From JANPIX01 sp031425195 (GTDB lineage Bacteria > Pseudomonadota > Alphaproteobacteria > Rhodobacterales > Rhodobacteraceae): a stretch of 64,000 nucleotides of DNA. The notes under the pieces are model-generated. The model did no database searches, was not told where the DNA came from, and saw nothing but the letters and a program-made list of their open reading frames with translations. A program made the translations under genes and the position numbers. Every line of letters begins with the position of its first letter. The stretch's first letter is position 1. Positions 1 through 11,011 of the stretch are shown here, piece by piece. The DNA is taken from NCBI GenBank assembly GCA_031425195.1, contig JANPIX010000018.1, forward strand, positions 62,001 to 126,000, read 5' to 3'.

Positions 1-527
1 GTGGTCTGGGCGAGGCGATCGAGGCTGCCGAGGCGATGCTGGCCGAAGGGGCCGCTGTTGATGCCGCCGAAACCTTTGCCGCCATTCTGGGTGAAGAACC
101 CGAAAACGCCGCCGCCTATGGTGGGCTGATCCGCTCTCATCTGGCACTTGGCGCGCTGGATCAGGCGCAGGCGCTCGCCGATGCCGCCCCCGCCAAGATC
201 AGCACCGCCAAGGAAATCGAGGCGGCCCGCGCGCAGATCGAACTCGCCCGTCAGGCGCAGAACGCCGGGCCGGAAACCGAACTCCGCGCCGCTGTCACAG
301 CCAACCCCGATGATGCCCAGGCACGGTTCGATCTTGCCCTGGCGCTGCATGCGGGCGGCAAGGTGGACGAAGCCGTTGATGAACTTCTGGAACTGTTCCG
401 CCGCGACCGCGAATGGAACAATGGTGCTGCCAAAGCGCAGCTTTTCATCATCTTCGATGCACTCAAACCGCAGGATCCCATCGTTCTTCGGGGGCGGCGC
501 AAACTGTCGTCCATGATCTTTTTGTGA
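1..527 (+). CDS. Thioredoxin/TPR co-chaperone (CnoX/YbbN-like), 3' part only
   Basis: The reading frame is open from the left edge of the window (frame starting at base 3), so only the C-terminal ~174 residues are seen; the N-terminal thioredoxin fold lies outside. What remains is alanine-rich helical repeat sequence resembling tetratricopeptide repeats, ending in the family-typical C-terminal block AKAQLFIIFDALKPQDP followed by GRRKLSSMIF. That ending is characteristic of alphaproteobacterial thioredoxin-TPR proteins, which hold unfolded or oxidised clients for chaperones. The following LON-domain gene begins 60 bases downstream on the same strand. The family call rests on the C-terminal half; the catalytic Cys motif cannot be inspected. 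Confidence 0.8.
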   Translation, partial: GLGEAIEAAEAMLAEGAAVDAAETFAAILGEEPENAAAYGGLIRSHLALGALDQAQALADAAPAKISTAKEIEAARAQIELARQAQNAGPETELRAAVTANPDDAQARFDLALALHAGGKVDEAVDELLELFRRDREWNNGAAKAQLFIIFDALKPQDPIVLRGRRKLSSMIFL

Positions 528-587
528 TGGCCGCTGCGCGCGTCCAATCCGGTTGCCAGCCGTCAGACGCGGGCTAGGTAGCGTTGC

Positions 588-1229
588 ATGATGAACATAA
601 CCGATCTTCCCGACACCATTCCCGTGTTCCCGCTCCCCGGCGCGTTGCTGTTGCCCCGCGCCCGGTTGCCGCTGCATCTGTTCGAACCACGTTATCTTCA
701 GATGCTGGAAGACTGCATGAAAACCCCGTCGCGGCTGATCGGAATGATCCAGCCGCGCGAAGTGCCCCACGGCCCCGCCCGCCTGCAGGCTATCGGCTGT
801 GCAGGCCGTCTGACCGGGTTTTCCGAAACCGAAGATGGCCGCTATATGGTCACCCTGACAGGCATCAGCCGGTTTCGGGTGTTGTCCGAAGTAGAAGGCT
901 TCACCCCCTATCGCCGTTGTACCGTGGACTGGGCCCCCTTTGCCCGTGATCTGGGCGAAACCGAACACGACTATGCCTTTCAACGCGAAGGATTCTTGGC
1001 ACTTCTTGGGCGGTATTTTCAGGCCATGGAACTGTCAACCGACTGGGGCAGCCTGAAAGAGGCTGACCCCGAACTTCTGATCAATTCCCTCTCGATGCTG
1101 TGCCCTTTCCAACCCGAAGACAAACAGGCCCTGCTCGAAGCGCCGTCCCTGCCAACCCGGCGCGAAACGCTGGTGACCCTGATGGAGTTTTCCCTGCGCG
1201 GCGGCACGGATGACGAGGTCATGCAATGA
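588..1229 (+). CDS. LON peptidase substrate-binding domain protein
   Basis: The 213-residue protein matches the stand-alone Lon N-terminal (substrate-binding) domain family. It opens with the family's [19 protein letters not shown] stretch (residues ~11-30), followed by LFEPRY and GMIQP. There is no AAA+ ATPase or Ser-Lys protease domain, so it is not a Lon protease itself. Its biochemical role is unproven; adaptor or quality-control roles are usually suggested. It sits between a thioredoxin/TPR gene and a Trm112-type gene, an order common in Rhodobacterales. Its stop codon overlaps the next start by 4 bases (ATGA), indicating translational coupling. Confidence 0.9.
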   Translation: MMNITDLPDTIPVFPLPGALLLPRARLPLHLFEPRYLQMLEDCMKTPSRLIGMIQPREVPHGPARLQAIGCAGRLTGFSETEDGRYMVTLTGISRFRVLSEVEGFTPYRRCTVDWAPFARDLGETEHDYAFQREGFLALLGRYFQAMELSTDWGSLKEADPELLINSLSMLCPFQPEDKQALLEAPSLPTRRETLVTLMEFSLRGGTDDEVMQ

Positions 1230-1414
1230 CCGAAGACGCCGGCCCCATCACCGACCGCCGCATGCTGGAGGCGCTGATCTGCCCCGTCTGTCAGGGCGTT
1301 CTGGTGCTCGATGCCAGCCGGGGCGAACTCATCTCGAAACAGGCCAACCTCGCCTTCCCCATCCGCGACGGCATCCCCATCATGCTGGTATCCGAGGCGC
1401 GGACACTGGAGTAA
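1226..1414 (+). CDS. Trm112 family protein
   Basis: This 62-residue protein carries the Trm112 signature: [16 protein letters not shown] near residues 12-27, then [19 protein letters not shown]. In eukaryotes and archaea Trm112 is an activating partner of methyltransferases; bacterial members are small zinc-ribbon-like proteins of uncertain partner. Only one CxxC pair is obvious here, so intact zinc binding is not assured. The start codon lies inside the stop of the LON-domain gene (ATGA overlap). It converges on the UbiH-type gene, whose stop is 4 bases away. Confidence 0.88.
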   Translation: MTEDAGPITDRRMLEALICPVCQGVLVLDASRGELISKQANLAFPIRDGIPIMLVSEARTLE

Positions 1415-1417
1415 CCG

Positions 1418-2647
1418 TCAAATCCGTTGCCCCTCAAGCAACCTTGGCAAATCCCCCGACAATCCCGCCGCGCGGCGGATGAAACCGCGCCGCATCGCAG
1501 GGCTGGCGCTGATCAGACCCATGCCAAGGTCGCGGCCCAGCCGAAGCAGCGGGTTGTCATTGGAAAACAGCCGGTTGACCCCGTCCATCCCCAACGCAAG
1601 TGCCATCGCATCAGGCCGGCGCCACGCCTGATAACGGGCCAGAACGTCCGCCGCTGCAAAGTCTTCTCCGCGCCGCTCGGCCTTCACGATCACTTCGGCC
1701 AGCGCCGCCACATCGCGCAGCCCAAGGTTCAACCCCTGACCGGCAATCGGATGCACCCCATGCGCCGCATCCCCCACCAGCGCCACGCGCGCCGCGACAT
1801 AGCTGTTGGCAAGGTTCAACGACAAGGGATAGGTGTGCCGCGTCCCTGCAAGGCCGATCTCGCCCAGAAAATCGCCAAACCGTGGCCGCAAGGCGGCAAG
1901 GTAATCGGCGTCCGAAAGCGCGTCGATGGCGCGGGCGTTGGCGTCCGTTTCGCTCCACACCACGCAGGAATGATGGCCGCCCTGCAACGGCAGAATGGCA
2001 AGCGGCCCTTCCGGCATGAAATACTGGTGAGCGATGCCCTGATGCGGCCGTTCGTGATGCACGGCGCAAACCAGCGCCGTCTGACCGTAAGCCCACCCCG
2101 TCCGCGCAATCCCCGCGCGCCTGCCCGTGCCCGAACCGCGCCCGTCGCACCCCACGATCAGCCGCCCGGTCAGCACAGCCCCCGACGCCAGCGTGATCTG
2201 CGCGCCGCCGGGGCCGGTCGCCTGATCCGCTACAGTCTCGCCCGACACAAGGGTGATCCGCCCCTCATCCTGCATCGCCGCCAGAAACGCCGCATACAGA
2301 TGTCGGTCCTCGACCATGAACCCCATTGGCCCTTCTTCGATCTCGGCACTGTCGAACGACAGGAAAAACGGCGCGGGTCCGCGCCCGGCGTGCCCATCGC
2401 TCGCCTTGATCTGCAAGATCGGCTGCGCCTTGTCCGCGATCTGCGGCCAGATGCCCACCGCCATCAGTAACCGCTTTGACGCAATGGCCAACGAATACGC
2501 CCGCCCGTCAAACCCCACCTCGGCGCGCTGCGGGGCAGGGCGGCTGTCCACCACCGTCACTCGCAAATGGTTCTGCGCCAGGGCCAGCGCCAGGGCGGGG
2601 CCATTCAGCCCGCCGCCAACGATCAAGATATCCGCATCCTTGTCCAT
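1418..2647 (-). CDS. UbiH/UbiF/VisC/COQ6-family FAD-dependent hydroxylase
   Basis: This 409-residue flavoprotein monooxygenase probably hydroxylates the ubiquinone ring precursor. It has an N-terminal dinucleotide-binding motif ILIVGGGLNGPALALALA (from about residue 6), a GCDGRGSGTGRR segment (DG motif) mid-protein, and the FAD-ribose motif GDAAHGVHPIAGQGLNLGLRD near the C-terminus, all diagnostic of the family. The ATG at 2647 was chosen because it places the Rossmann strand at the usual distance from the N-terminus; an upstream start would add 38 poorly conserved residues and overlap the divergent amidase. Which ring position is hydroxylated cannot be read from sequence. Confidence 0.9.
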   Translation of the reverse strand: MDKDADILIVGGGLNGPALALALAQNHLRVTVVDSRPAPQRAEVGFDGRAYSLAIASKRLLMAVGIWPQIADKAQPILQIKASDGHAGRGPAPFFLSFDSAEIEEGPMGFMVEDRHLYAAFLAAMQDEGRITLVSGETVADQATGPGGAQITLASGAVLTGRLIVGCDGRGSGTGRRAGIARTGWAYGQTALVCAVHHERPHQGIAHQYFMPEGPLAILPLQGGHHSCVVWSETDANARAIDALSDADYLAALRPRFGDFLGEIGLAGTRHTYPLSLNLANSYVAARVALVGDAAHGVHPIAGQGLNLGLRDVAALAEVIVKAERRGEDFAAADVLARYQAWRRPDAMALALGMDGVNRLFSNDNPLLRLGRDLGMGLISASPAMRRGFIRRAAGLSGDLPRLLEGQRI

Positions 2648-2730
2648 ATCCCGATTATGAACACGGGTGCAGGATTGTCCATGCGGCCCCCTGTCGTTAG
2701 CCTGCGGCAAAAGAACGAACGGGGGCGGGG

Positions 2731-4062
2731 ATGAGCGGACAATGGCTGTGGCAATCGGCAACGGATCTGGGGCGCGGCATCGCCGCAGGCAAGATCAACC
2801 CGGTGGAACTGACCGAGGCTTTTCTGGACGCGATCACGAACCACCCCGACGGGGGGCGCATCTATGCCCGAACCACGCCCCGCCGCGCCCGCACGATGGC
2901 GATGGCGGCAGCGGGCCGCGCCAAACTGGGCACCCGGATGGGCCTGCTCGACGGTGTGCCGCTGTCATGGAAAGACCTGTTCGATGCGGCGGGGGCTACG
3001 TGCGAGGCGGGCTCTGCCCTCCTCGCCGGGCGCATCCCCGACACCGACGCGCAGGTTCTGCAAACCGCGACAGCGCAGGGTCTGGTCTGCCTTGGCAAGA
3101 CGCACATGACCGAACTCGCCTTTTCCGGCCTCGGCCTGAACCCCGTCACCGCCACCCCGCCCAACCGAAACTTCCCCGGTGCCGTGCCCGGTGGTTCATC
3201 ATCCGGTGCTGCCGCATCGGTCGCCTTCGGGCTGGCCCCGGCGGCCATAGGCTCCGACACCGGCGGTTCCGTCCGCATCCCCGCCGCATGGAACGACCTT
3301 GTCGGCCTGAAAACCACTGCGGGCCGTCTGTCGCTGAAGGGCGTCGTCCCGCTTTGCGCCCGCTTTGACACGGTAGGCCCGCTTGCCCGCACGGTTGAGG
3401 ATTGCGCCCAACTGCTTGGCATTCTGGAAGGCTCACCCGCCGCCGATCTGTCCAGCGTTTCCCTCTCCGGCCTTCGTCTGGCGATGCTTGATACCGTCGC
3501 CCTTGACGATCTGCGCGCCGAACCCGCCGCCGGGTTTGACGATGCCGCGCTGCGTCTGTCGCGCGCCGGGGCCACCATCACCCGGCTCAAACTTCCCGTC
3601 GTGGCCAAGGCAATGGCCCTTGCAGGCACCCTCTTCACGCCCGAGGCTTACGCCACCTGGGGCACGCTCATTGAAACTGCCCCCGAAAAGATGTTCCCCC
3701 CGGTGTTGGAGCGTTTTCGGTCCGGCTCCACCGTCTCGGCAGTGGAATACATCAGGGGCTGGCAACAGCTTGACACGCTGCGCCAGCAATACCTTGCAGA
3801 AACCGCCGCGTTTGACGCCGTGATCCTGCCCACCTCTGCCATCCTTCCCCCCGATGCCCACCGCCTGCTGACCGACAGCGCCTACTTCACCGCCGAAAAC
3901 CTGCTCGCCCTGCGAAACACCCGCATCGGCAACCTGTTCGGCCTGTGTGTGCTCACACTTCCCACCGGGCAGCCGTCCTGCGGGATCAGCCTGATGATGG
4001 GGCCGGGTCTGGAAGAACGCCTGTTGCGCCTTGGGGCCGCTGCCGAACACGCGCTCAGGTAG
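2731..4062 (+). CDS. Amidase signature family hydrolase
   Basis: The 443-residue amidase has the Ser-cisSer-Lys arrangement of the amidase signature family: Lys81 in LSWKDLFDAAG, a GGSSSGAAAS loop at about residues 154-163, and the nucleophile region GSDTGGSVRIPA with Ser180. It hydrolyses a carboxamide or ester; substrate is unknown. Although such genes are often labelled GatA-like, there is no gatB or gatC nearby, so a tRNA amidotransferase role is unlikely. It diverges from the UbiH-type gene with 83 bases between starts. The start is preceded by a GGGGCGGGG ribosome-binding stretch. Confidence 0.88.
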   Translation: MSGQWLWQSATDLGRGIAAGKINPVELTEAFLDAITNHPDGGRIYARTTPRRARTMAMAAAGRAKLGTRMGLLDGVPLSWKDLFDAAGATCEAGSALLAGRIPDTDAQVLQTATAQGLVCLGKTHMTELAFSGLGLNPVTATPPNRNFPGAVPGGSSSGAAASVAFGLAPAAIGSDTGGSVRIPAAWNDLVGLKTTAGRLSLKGVVPLCARFDTVGPLARTVEDCAQLLGILEGSPAADLSSVSLSGLRLAMLDTVALDDLRAEPAAGFDDAALRLSRAGATITRLKLPVVAKAMALAGTLFTPEAYATWGTLIETAPEKMFPPVLERFRSGSTVSAVEYIRGWQQLDTLRQQYLAETAAFDAVILPTSAILPPDAHRLLTDSAYFTAENLLALRNTRIGNLFGLCVLTLPTGQPSCGISLMMGPGLEERLLRLGAAAEHALR

Positions 4063-4185
4063 GCTAAAAAAGTCACAGACACGCGGGCCAACCCGTTTGC
4101 CGCCAAGTGTTTTTCTGGACGCCGCCGCGCGCCGTGGCTATCCTGCACCCAACCGGGGCGACATGACCCCGGAGATGAGGCATGT

Positions 4186-5364
4186 ATGGCGTTTCCAGAG
4201 CGGTTTTCGAACCTGCCTGACTATGCGTTTCCGCGTCTGCGGAAGCTGTTGGAACCCTATGCGCCGCGTGGCGAAGCCATTCAGATGACAATAGGCGAAC
4301 CGCGCCACCCGCAGCCCGATTTTGTCGGTCCCGTCATTGCGGCCAATCTGGCAGGCTTTGGCGTCTATCCCCCGAACGACGGCACGCCGGAATTGTTGCA
4401 GGAAATCGCAGGCTGGATCAGCCGCCGCTATGGCGTGGCGCTGGGCGAAGATCGCCTGATGGTCCTGAACGGCACACGCGAAGGTCTGTTCAACGCCTGC
4501 ATCGCCCTGTCGCCTGAAACCAAACGCGGCAAACAGCCTGTCGTGCTGATGCCGAACCCGTTCTATCAGGTCTATGCCGTCGCCGCACTCACGGTCGGGG
4601 CGGAACCCGTCTATGTTCCCGCCACTGCCGCCACCGGCCACTTGCCCGATTACGCAGGCCTGCCGCCCGATGTCCTGGACAGGGTCACCGTCGCCTATAT
4701 CTGTTCGCCCGCCAACCCGCAGGGGGCCGTCGCGTCGCGCACCTATTGGGCCGATCTTCTGGCGCTGGCTGAAAAGCACGATTTCCAGATTTTCGCTGAC
4801 GAATGTTATTCCGAAATCTACCGCGACACGCCGCCGCCCGGCATACTCGAAGTTGCAGCCGACATCGGCGCCGACCCGGAACGCGTTCTGGCGTTTCATT
4901 CGCTCTCCAAACGGTCCAACCTGCCGGGTCTGCGCTCGGGCTTTGTCGCAGGCGGGCCGCGCAGTATTGCCGAGGTGCGCAAACTCCGCGCCTTTGCCGG
5001 GGCACCTTTGCCGCTGCCGCTGCAACGCGTGGCACAGGCGGCTTGGGCCGATGAAACCCATGTCGTGGCCAGCCGCGCCATGTATCAGGAAAAATTTGCA
5101 CTGGCCGATCAGATTTTCGGGGGCATGCAAGGGTATCAGAGCCCGGCAGGGGGCTTCTTTCTGTGGCTGCCGGTGGACGACGGCGAACAGGCCACTGTCC
5201 GTCTGTGGCAGGAAACCGGCGTCAAGGTTCTGCCGGGGGCTTACCTCTCGCGCGACGCAGGCGGCGACAATCCGGGCAAGGGTTACATCAGGGTCGCGCT
5301 CGTGGCCCCAAAAGACGAAACGCAACGCGGGCTGACACGGCTTCGCGATTGCCTTTACGGATAA
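4186..5364 (+). CDS. Class I/II PLP-dependent aminotransferase (DapC-like)
   Basis: The 392-residue fold-type I aminotransferase shows the expected elements: MTIGEPRH near residue 34, GVYPPNDGTPELLQEI, the acidic PLP-pyridine contact in FADECYSEIY, the Schiff-base lysine in HSLSKRSNLPGLRSGF and a C-terminal RVALV segment. Its closest recognisable group is alphaproteobacterial N-succinyldiaminopimelate aminotransferase (DapC-like), which would act in lysine and peptidoglycan precursor synthesis, but substrate assignment within this family is unreliable. The start follows GGAGATGAGG. It lies 22 bases upstream of ftsK on the same strand and may be co-transcribed with it. Confidence 0.88.
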   Translation: MAFPERFSNLPDYAFPRLRKLLEPYAPRGEAIQMTIGEPRHPQPDFVGPVIAANLAGFGVYPPNDGTPELLQEIAGWISRRYGVALGEDRLMVLNGTREGLFNACIALSPETKRGKQPVVLMPNPFYQVYAVAALTVGAEPVYVPATAATGHLPDYAGLPPDVLDRVTVAYICSPANPQGAVASRTYWADLLALAEKHDFQIFADECYSEIYRDTPPPGILEVAADIGADPERVLAFHSLSKRSNLPGLRSGFVAGGPRSIAEVRKLRAFAGAPLPLPLQRVAQAAWADETHVVASRAMYQEKFALADQIFGGMQGYQSPAGGFFLWLPVDDGEQATVRLWQETGVKVLPGAYLSRDAGGDNPGKGYIRVALVAPKDETQRGLTRLRDCLYG

Positions 5365-5386
5365 GAAGAAAAGGGACGGGACAAGG

Positions 5387-8440
<3,054 letters not shown>

Positions 8441-8458
8441 GGGCGAGCGATTCAATAG

Positions 8459-8905
8459 TTATATGATATCTACATCCGGCAACTCAACATACCAACGAGC
8501 AGATCTGGCAAGCCCCAGTTTCTGTCCGTCTGAAAAGCTTCTCCTTTCCGTTGTCGCCCAAACTTCTCCGTGAAACGGGTTATCCTGAACGTTCGGTACG
8601 TTTGCTATCGGTTCATATCCTATCCAGAGTTCAAGCGCTCTTATGTCACCTGCCGACATAGCAACCGAGCCTGTGAAGACAGGAGTAGTAACGTAGGTTT
8701 TCGGCAATTGTTCTGCTTCAACTATTAGGCCTTCAATATCGACAGACATCCCAGCTTTTGATCCAGAAGATTTATTAAACGCCTTAGACGCTATACGGCG
8801 TCGTTGACGATTTTCGTCCCATATCACATGCTGCTCAGGATTAATACGACGGATGATCGCATCTTCTGCCAATATTCTTTCCTCATCATAAGGATCGATC
8901 GCCAA
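8459..8905 (-). CDS. Uncharacterised 148-aa protein, third gene of AT-rich TIGR04255 cassette
   Basis: This 148-residue protein has no function I recognise. Visible features are an early RRINPEQHVIWDENRQRRRIAS block with conserved-looking charged residues and a C-terminal VQDNPFHGEVWATTERRSFS block. Proteins with the same two blocks, as I recall them, recur beside TIGR04255 proteins. There is no signal peptide or membrane segment. The start is a TTG at 8905 preceded by AGGAG with 10-base spacing; an in-frame TAG just upstream leaves no earlier start and no ATG/GTG is close. It follows the 160-aa gene by 26 bases and is markedly AT-rich compared with ftsK, suggesting acquisition by transfer. 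It converges on ftsK. Confidence 0.72.
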   Translation of the reverse strand: MAIDPYDEERILAEDAIIRRINPEQHVIWDENRQRRRIASKAFNKSSGSKAGMSVDIEGLIVEAEQLPKTYVTTPVFTGSVAMSAGDIRALELWIGYEPIANVPNVQDNPFHGEVWATTERRSFSDGQKLGLARSARWYVELPDVDII

Positions 8906-8931
8906 ACTGGTTAATCTCCTACTCTATATAT

Positions 8932-9414
8932 TCAAAGCCGATTGGTGGCGAGATCAGAAATCCAATTGCCGAGTGGTGCAAAATCCGTTTGAAGTTCAAG
9001 TTCTACAGTTTGATTATTTCGAAGGTCGCGCCTCACAGCTAAGACTTCATAAGGAGCAAGGACGTCAATCTCGACGTCATATTGATTCCTATGCCACTCA
9101 AATTGAACAGTACCATCTCCACCTGGGACAAGCTGCGGCGCTGGAACCCCCTCAACAAACAGCCTTTCAATTAAGTGAGCCGTAAATTGTGCGCACTGGA
9201 ATGAAACTGGACGACCAGCATAGCCATCCCACCCACGTGGCAAGGCAGTCAGTTCATCAAAGCGATGTTTCAACTCCGAAAACCAAACTGATCGAGGCCT
9301 TGGTACATAAAATTTAATATCCTGAACAGTCACCGAAGAAGTGCGAGACTCGGACGGTACAAAGTTTGGCGTTTCACTCTGAAAGACTGAACTGACACGG
9401 TTTCCAACGTTCAT
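8932..9414 (-). CDS. Uncharacterised 160-aa protein, second gene of AT-rich TIGR04255 cassette
   Basis: This protein of 160 residues lacks a known function. It contains ELTALPRGWDGYAGRPVS (middle third), then VPGGDGTVQFEWHRNQYDVEID, a pattern of a Gly-Trp-Asp-Gly turn followed by an EW-containing beta segment. There is no signal peptide or membrane helix. The ATG at 9414 was chosen because it overlaps the TGA of the TIGR04255 gene by 4 bases (ATGA), implying translational coupling; an in-frame start at 9429 would add five residues. Base composition is AT-rich like its two partners. The tight arrangement argues that the three proteins act together, but the activity is unknown. Confidence 0.72.
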   Translation of the reverse strand: MNVGNRVSSVFQSETPNFVPSESRTSSVTVQDIKFYVPRPRSVWFSELKHRFDELTALPRGWDGYAGRPVSFQCAQFTAHLIERLFVEGVPAPQLVPGGDGTVQFEWHRNQYDVEIDVLAPYEVLAVRRDLRNNQTVELELQTDFAPLGNWISDLATNRL

Positions 9415-10208
9415 ACTTGTATCCCCCAATGCTGATGTGCTGAAGCGGTCGTCATTTGCTTGAACTTCATTACAATCGCTTCACGTCCCGCAGCAAAAAA
9501 CTTCATAGCAGATCCCACGTCATGGCCTAGCGGCCGCCCCCTAAAAGTTAGTGACAGATTGAATGCCCTCTTACCGTCCAATGAGTATACAGACTGAATG
9601 GAATGAAAGAGGCGTGCATACGGCTTTCCCCTCTCATCCATTACAACCTCATTAAAACTTGTATTAAGACCTTCTATACTGGAAATCTGTCCAGTCCAAA
9701 TTGTAAACCATTCTCCAACTGATGAAAAATCTTCGACCGGTATTAAATTAACATAGCTAATCTCGGCCTGATTGACCTCTAAACTATGATCAAACGTCGA
9801 AGAAAAATGCAAAACCAATGTATTTAAATTTCTCTCAAATGCCTCTGAAATGCTTTCAAATCTCGGGTATGGATTGGGGTTTGGACTCTTTCTCCAATTC
9901 GCCAAAAATCGATCTGACTGAAACTGAAGTAAATGATTCTTCTGCTTCGAAATGAACCAAAGCCTATTGCCAACTGGAGAGCCAACTTGAAACTGAAAGA
10001 CCGGTTGAAGGTTGGAACCTCCAAATGTTTCGAACTGCTGCTGAAGTAATGGGTGTTCTTCAACATCCGGGAACTCCGTCCGGAACAGTTCCCACACGTC
10101 CCGAGAGTTAACTGATGTGTAGGTCGGCACAGGGGCAAACTGTACGCCAAGCACCACCTCGTCTAGCGGCGGCTTCGTGAAATCTGGCAGATGATTGGGC
10201 CGTTTCAT
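9411..10208 (-). CDS. TIGR04255 family protein, first gene of AT-rich cassette
   Basis: The 265-residue protein begins with LPDFTKPPLDEVVLGVQF, the N-terminal hallmark of the sporadically distributed TIGR04255 family, whose function is undescribed to my knowledge. The rest is mixed alpha/beta with no signal peptide, membrane span or obvious catalytic motif; a segment near residues 120-165 resembles the family's LHFSS...NLIPVEDF region. The ATG at 10208 is preferred because AGAGG lies 7 bases upstream; starts at 10214 and 10229 are also in frame. It is the promoter-proximal gene of a three-gene AT-rich unit (roughly 40-45% G+C by eye against roughly 64% outside) lying between the housekeeping genes ftsK and lolA. 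Confidence 0.78.
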   Translation of the reverse strand: MKRPNHLPDFTKPPLDEVVLGVQFAPVPTYTSVNSRDVWELFRTEFPDVEEHPLLQQQFETFGGSNLQPVFQFQVGSPVGNRLWFISKQKNHLLQFQSDRFLANWRKSPNPNPYPRFESISEAFERNLNTLVLHFSSTFDHSLEVNQAEISYVNLIPVEDFSSVGEWFTIWTGQISSIEGLNTSFNEVVMDERGKPYARLFHSIQSVYSLDGKRAFNLSLTFRGRPLGHDVGSAMKFFAAGREAIVMKFKQMTTASAHQHWGIQV

Positions 10209-10349
10209 GGACATACCTCTGAGATTCATTGTACTGGTAGTGGAGACGATAGGCCAGATGTTTCCAACACTGGGAAAACGCCTTACTTTGCATTAGGTTA
10301 GTGCTTACCAAATCACACACTAATTGAATGGCAGCGGGAAGTGCCCCCC
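10209..10349. other. Junction between AT-rich cassette and BrnA-like gene
   Basis: This stretch of 141 bases holds no gene I can support. Its left part is AT-rich and should carry the promoter of the TIGR04255 cassette on the minus strand; its right end becomes a C-rich run directly after the BrnA-like stop. The base-composition change occurs near 10320-10340 and probably marks one edge of the acquired segment. No clear terminal inverted repeat or integrase site was seen. Confidence 0.4.
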
Positions 10350-10820
10350 TCACCCCCTCTCCTCCCTCAACATTCGTAACCCCTCCAACTCCTCCCGCGC
10401 CCGGCGCTCCGCTTCCCAAGCCTCCACCTCCGCCTGCATCGCCTCTGTCGTCACCCCCGCCACGGCGGCGATTTCGCGGCGCACCGCCTCCACCTCGTCC
10501 GCGACACTCGGCGCATAGGCCACGTCCTCGGCCCCCCGCAGCACCCCCGACAGCCGGGCGAGCATGAAGGCGCGCAGCACCGCGTTCATCCGGGTCAGGT
10601 GGCCGCTTCCCATGCTGCGGAAAAACCGGGCGACGTCGGCATCGATGCGGATCGTGACCGGCACCTTGGCGGGCGGGCCGGGGTTCTGCGCGATAGCGTG
10701 CCAGGCATCGGGAATACGCGGAGATCCATCCAGCCCCCAGCGCAGGTCGGCCTCCAGTGTGCGGAGCGTCTGGCCAAGGTGGTGATAGGCGGCGGCTTTT
10801 GCGGCTTTGGGGGCGGGCAT
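10350..10820 (-). CDS. BrnA-type antitoxin / ribbon-helix-helix regulator (orphan)
   Basis: The protein of 156 residues contains KVPVTIRIDADVARFFRSMG followed by TRMNAVLRAFMLARL (about residues 50-95), the DUF4415/BrnA ribbon-helix-helix pattern that in type II BrnTA systems binds DNA and neutralises the BrnT RNase. It is longer than a minimal BrnA, with a C-terminal Glu/Arg-rich helix. The ATG at 10820 is preceded by GAGGAG at good spacing; longer readings add unsupported residues. No brnT toxin lies next to it: upstream is the divergent lolA and downstream the AT-rich cassette. It may therefore be a solitary regulator or a relic antitoxin. Confidence 0.7.
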   Translation of the reverse strand: MPAPKAAKAAAYHHLGQTLRTLEADLRWGLDGSPRIPDAWHAIAQNPGPPAKVPVTIRIDADVARFFRSMGSGHLTRMNAVLRAFMLARLSGVLRGAEDVAYAPSVADEVEAVRREIAAVAGVTTEAMQAEVEAWEAERRAREELEGLRMLREERG

Positions 10821-11011
10821 CGGTGTCTCCTCAGGTGCGGCCACACTGGTGCAAAAGGGTGAACGCCGCCTGTCTGCGCCGCGCGGTGGGCGTACATACG
10901 GGGTGAATACGGATGCAATACGCGCGCCATACGCGCCGAACACGGCAATTTGCTGCCAAGCGCCCCCTGTCGGGGGATGCGCCGCCGCCCGCGCCCGCCT
11001 ATATTGGGGGG

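Noticed and set aside
1427..2470. 347-codon plus-strand frame opposite the UbiH-type gene
   Set aside because: Arg/Pro/His-rich, no motifs, and exactly antisense to a well-supported flavoprotein.
4138..5325. 395-codon minus-strand frame opposite the aminotransferase
   Set aside because: No recognisable domain, and the sense strand encodes a complete PLP enzyme.
10328..10567. Pro-rich 79-aa plus-strand frame
   Set aside because: Low-complexity shadow antisense to the BrnA-like gene.
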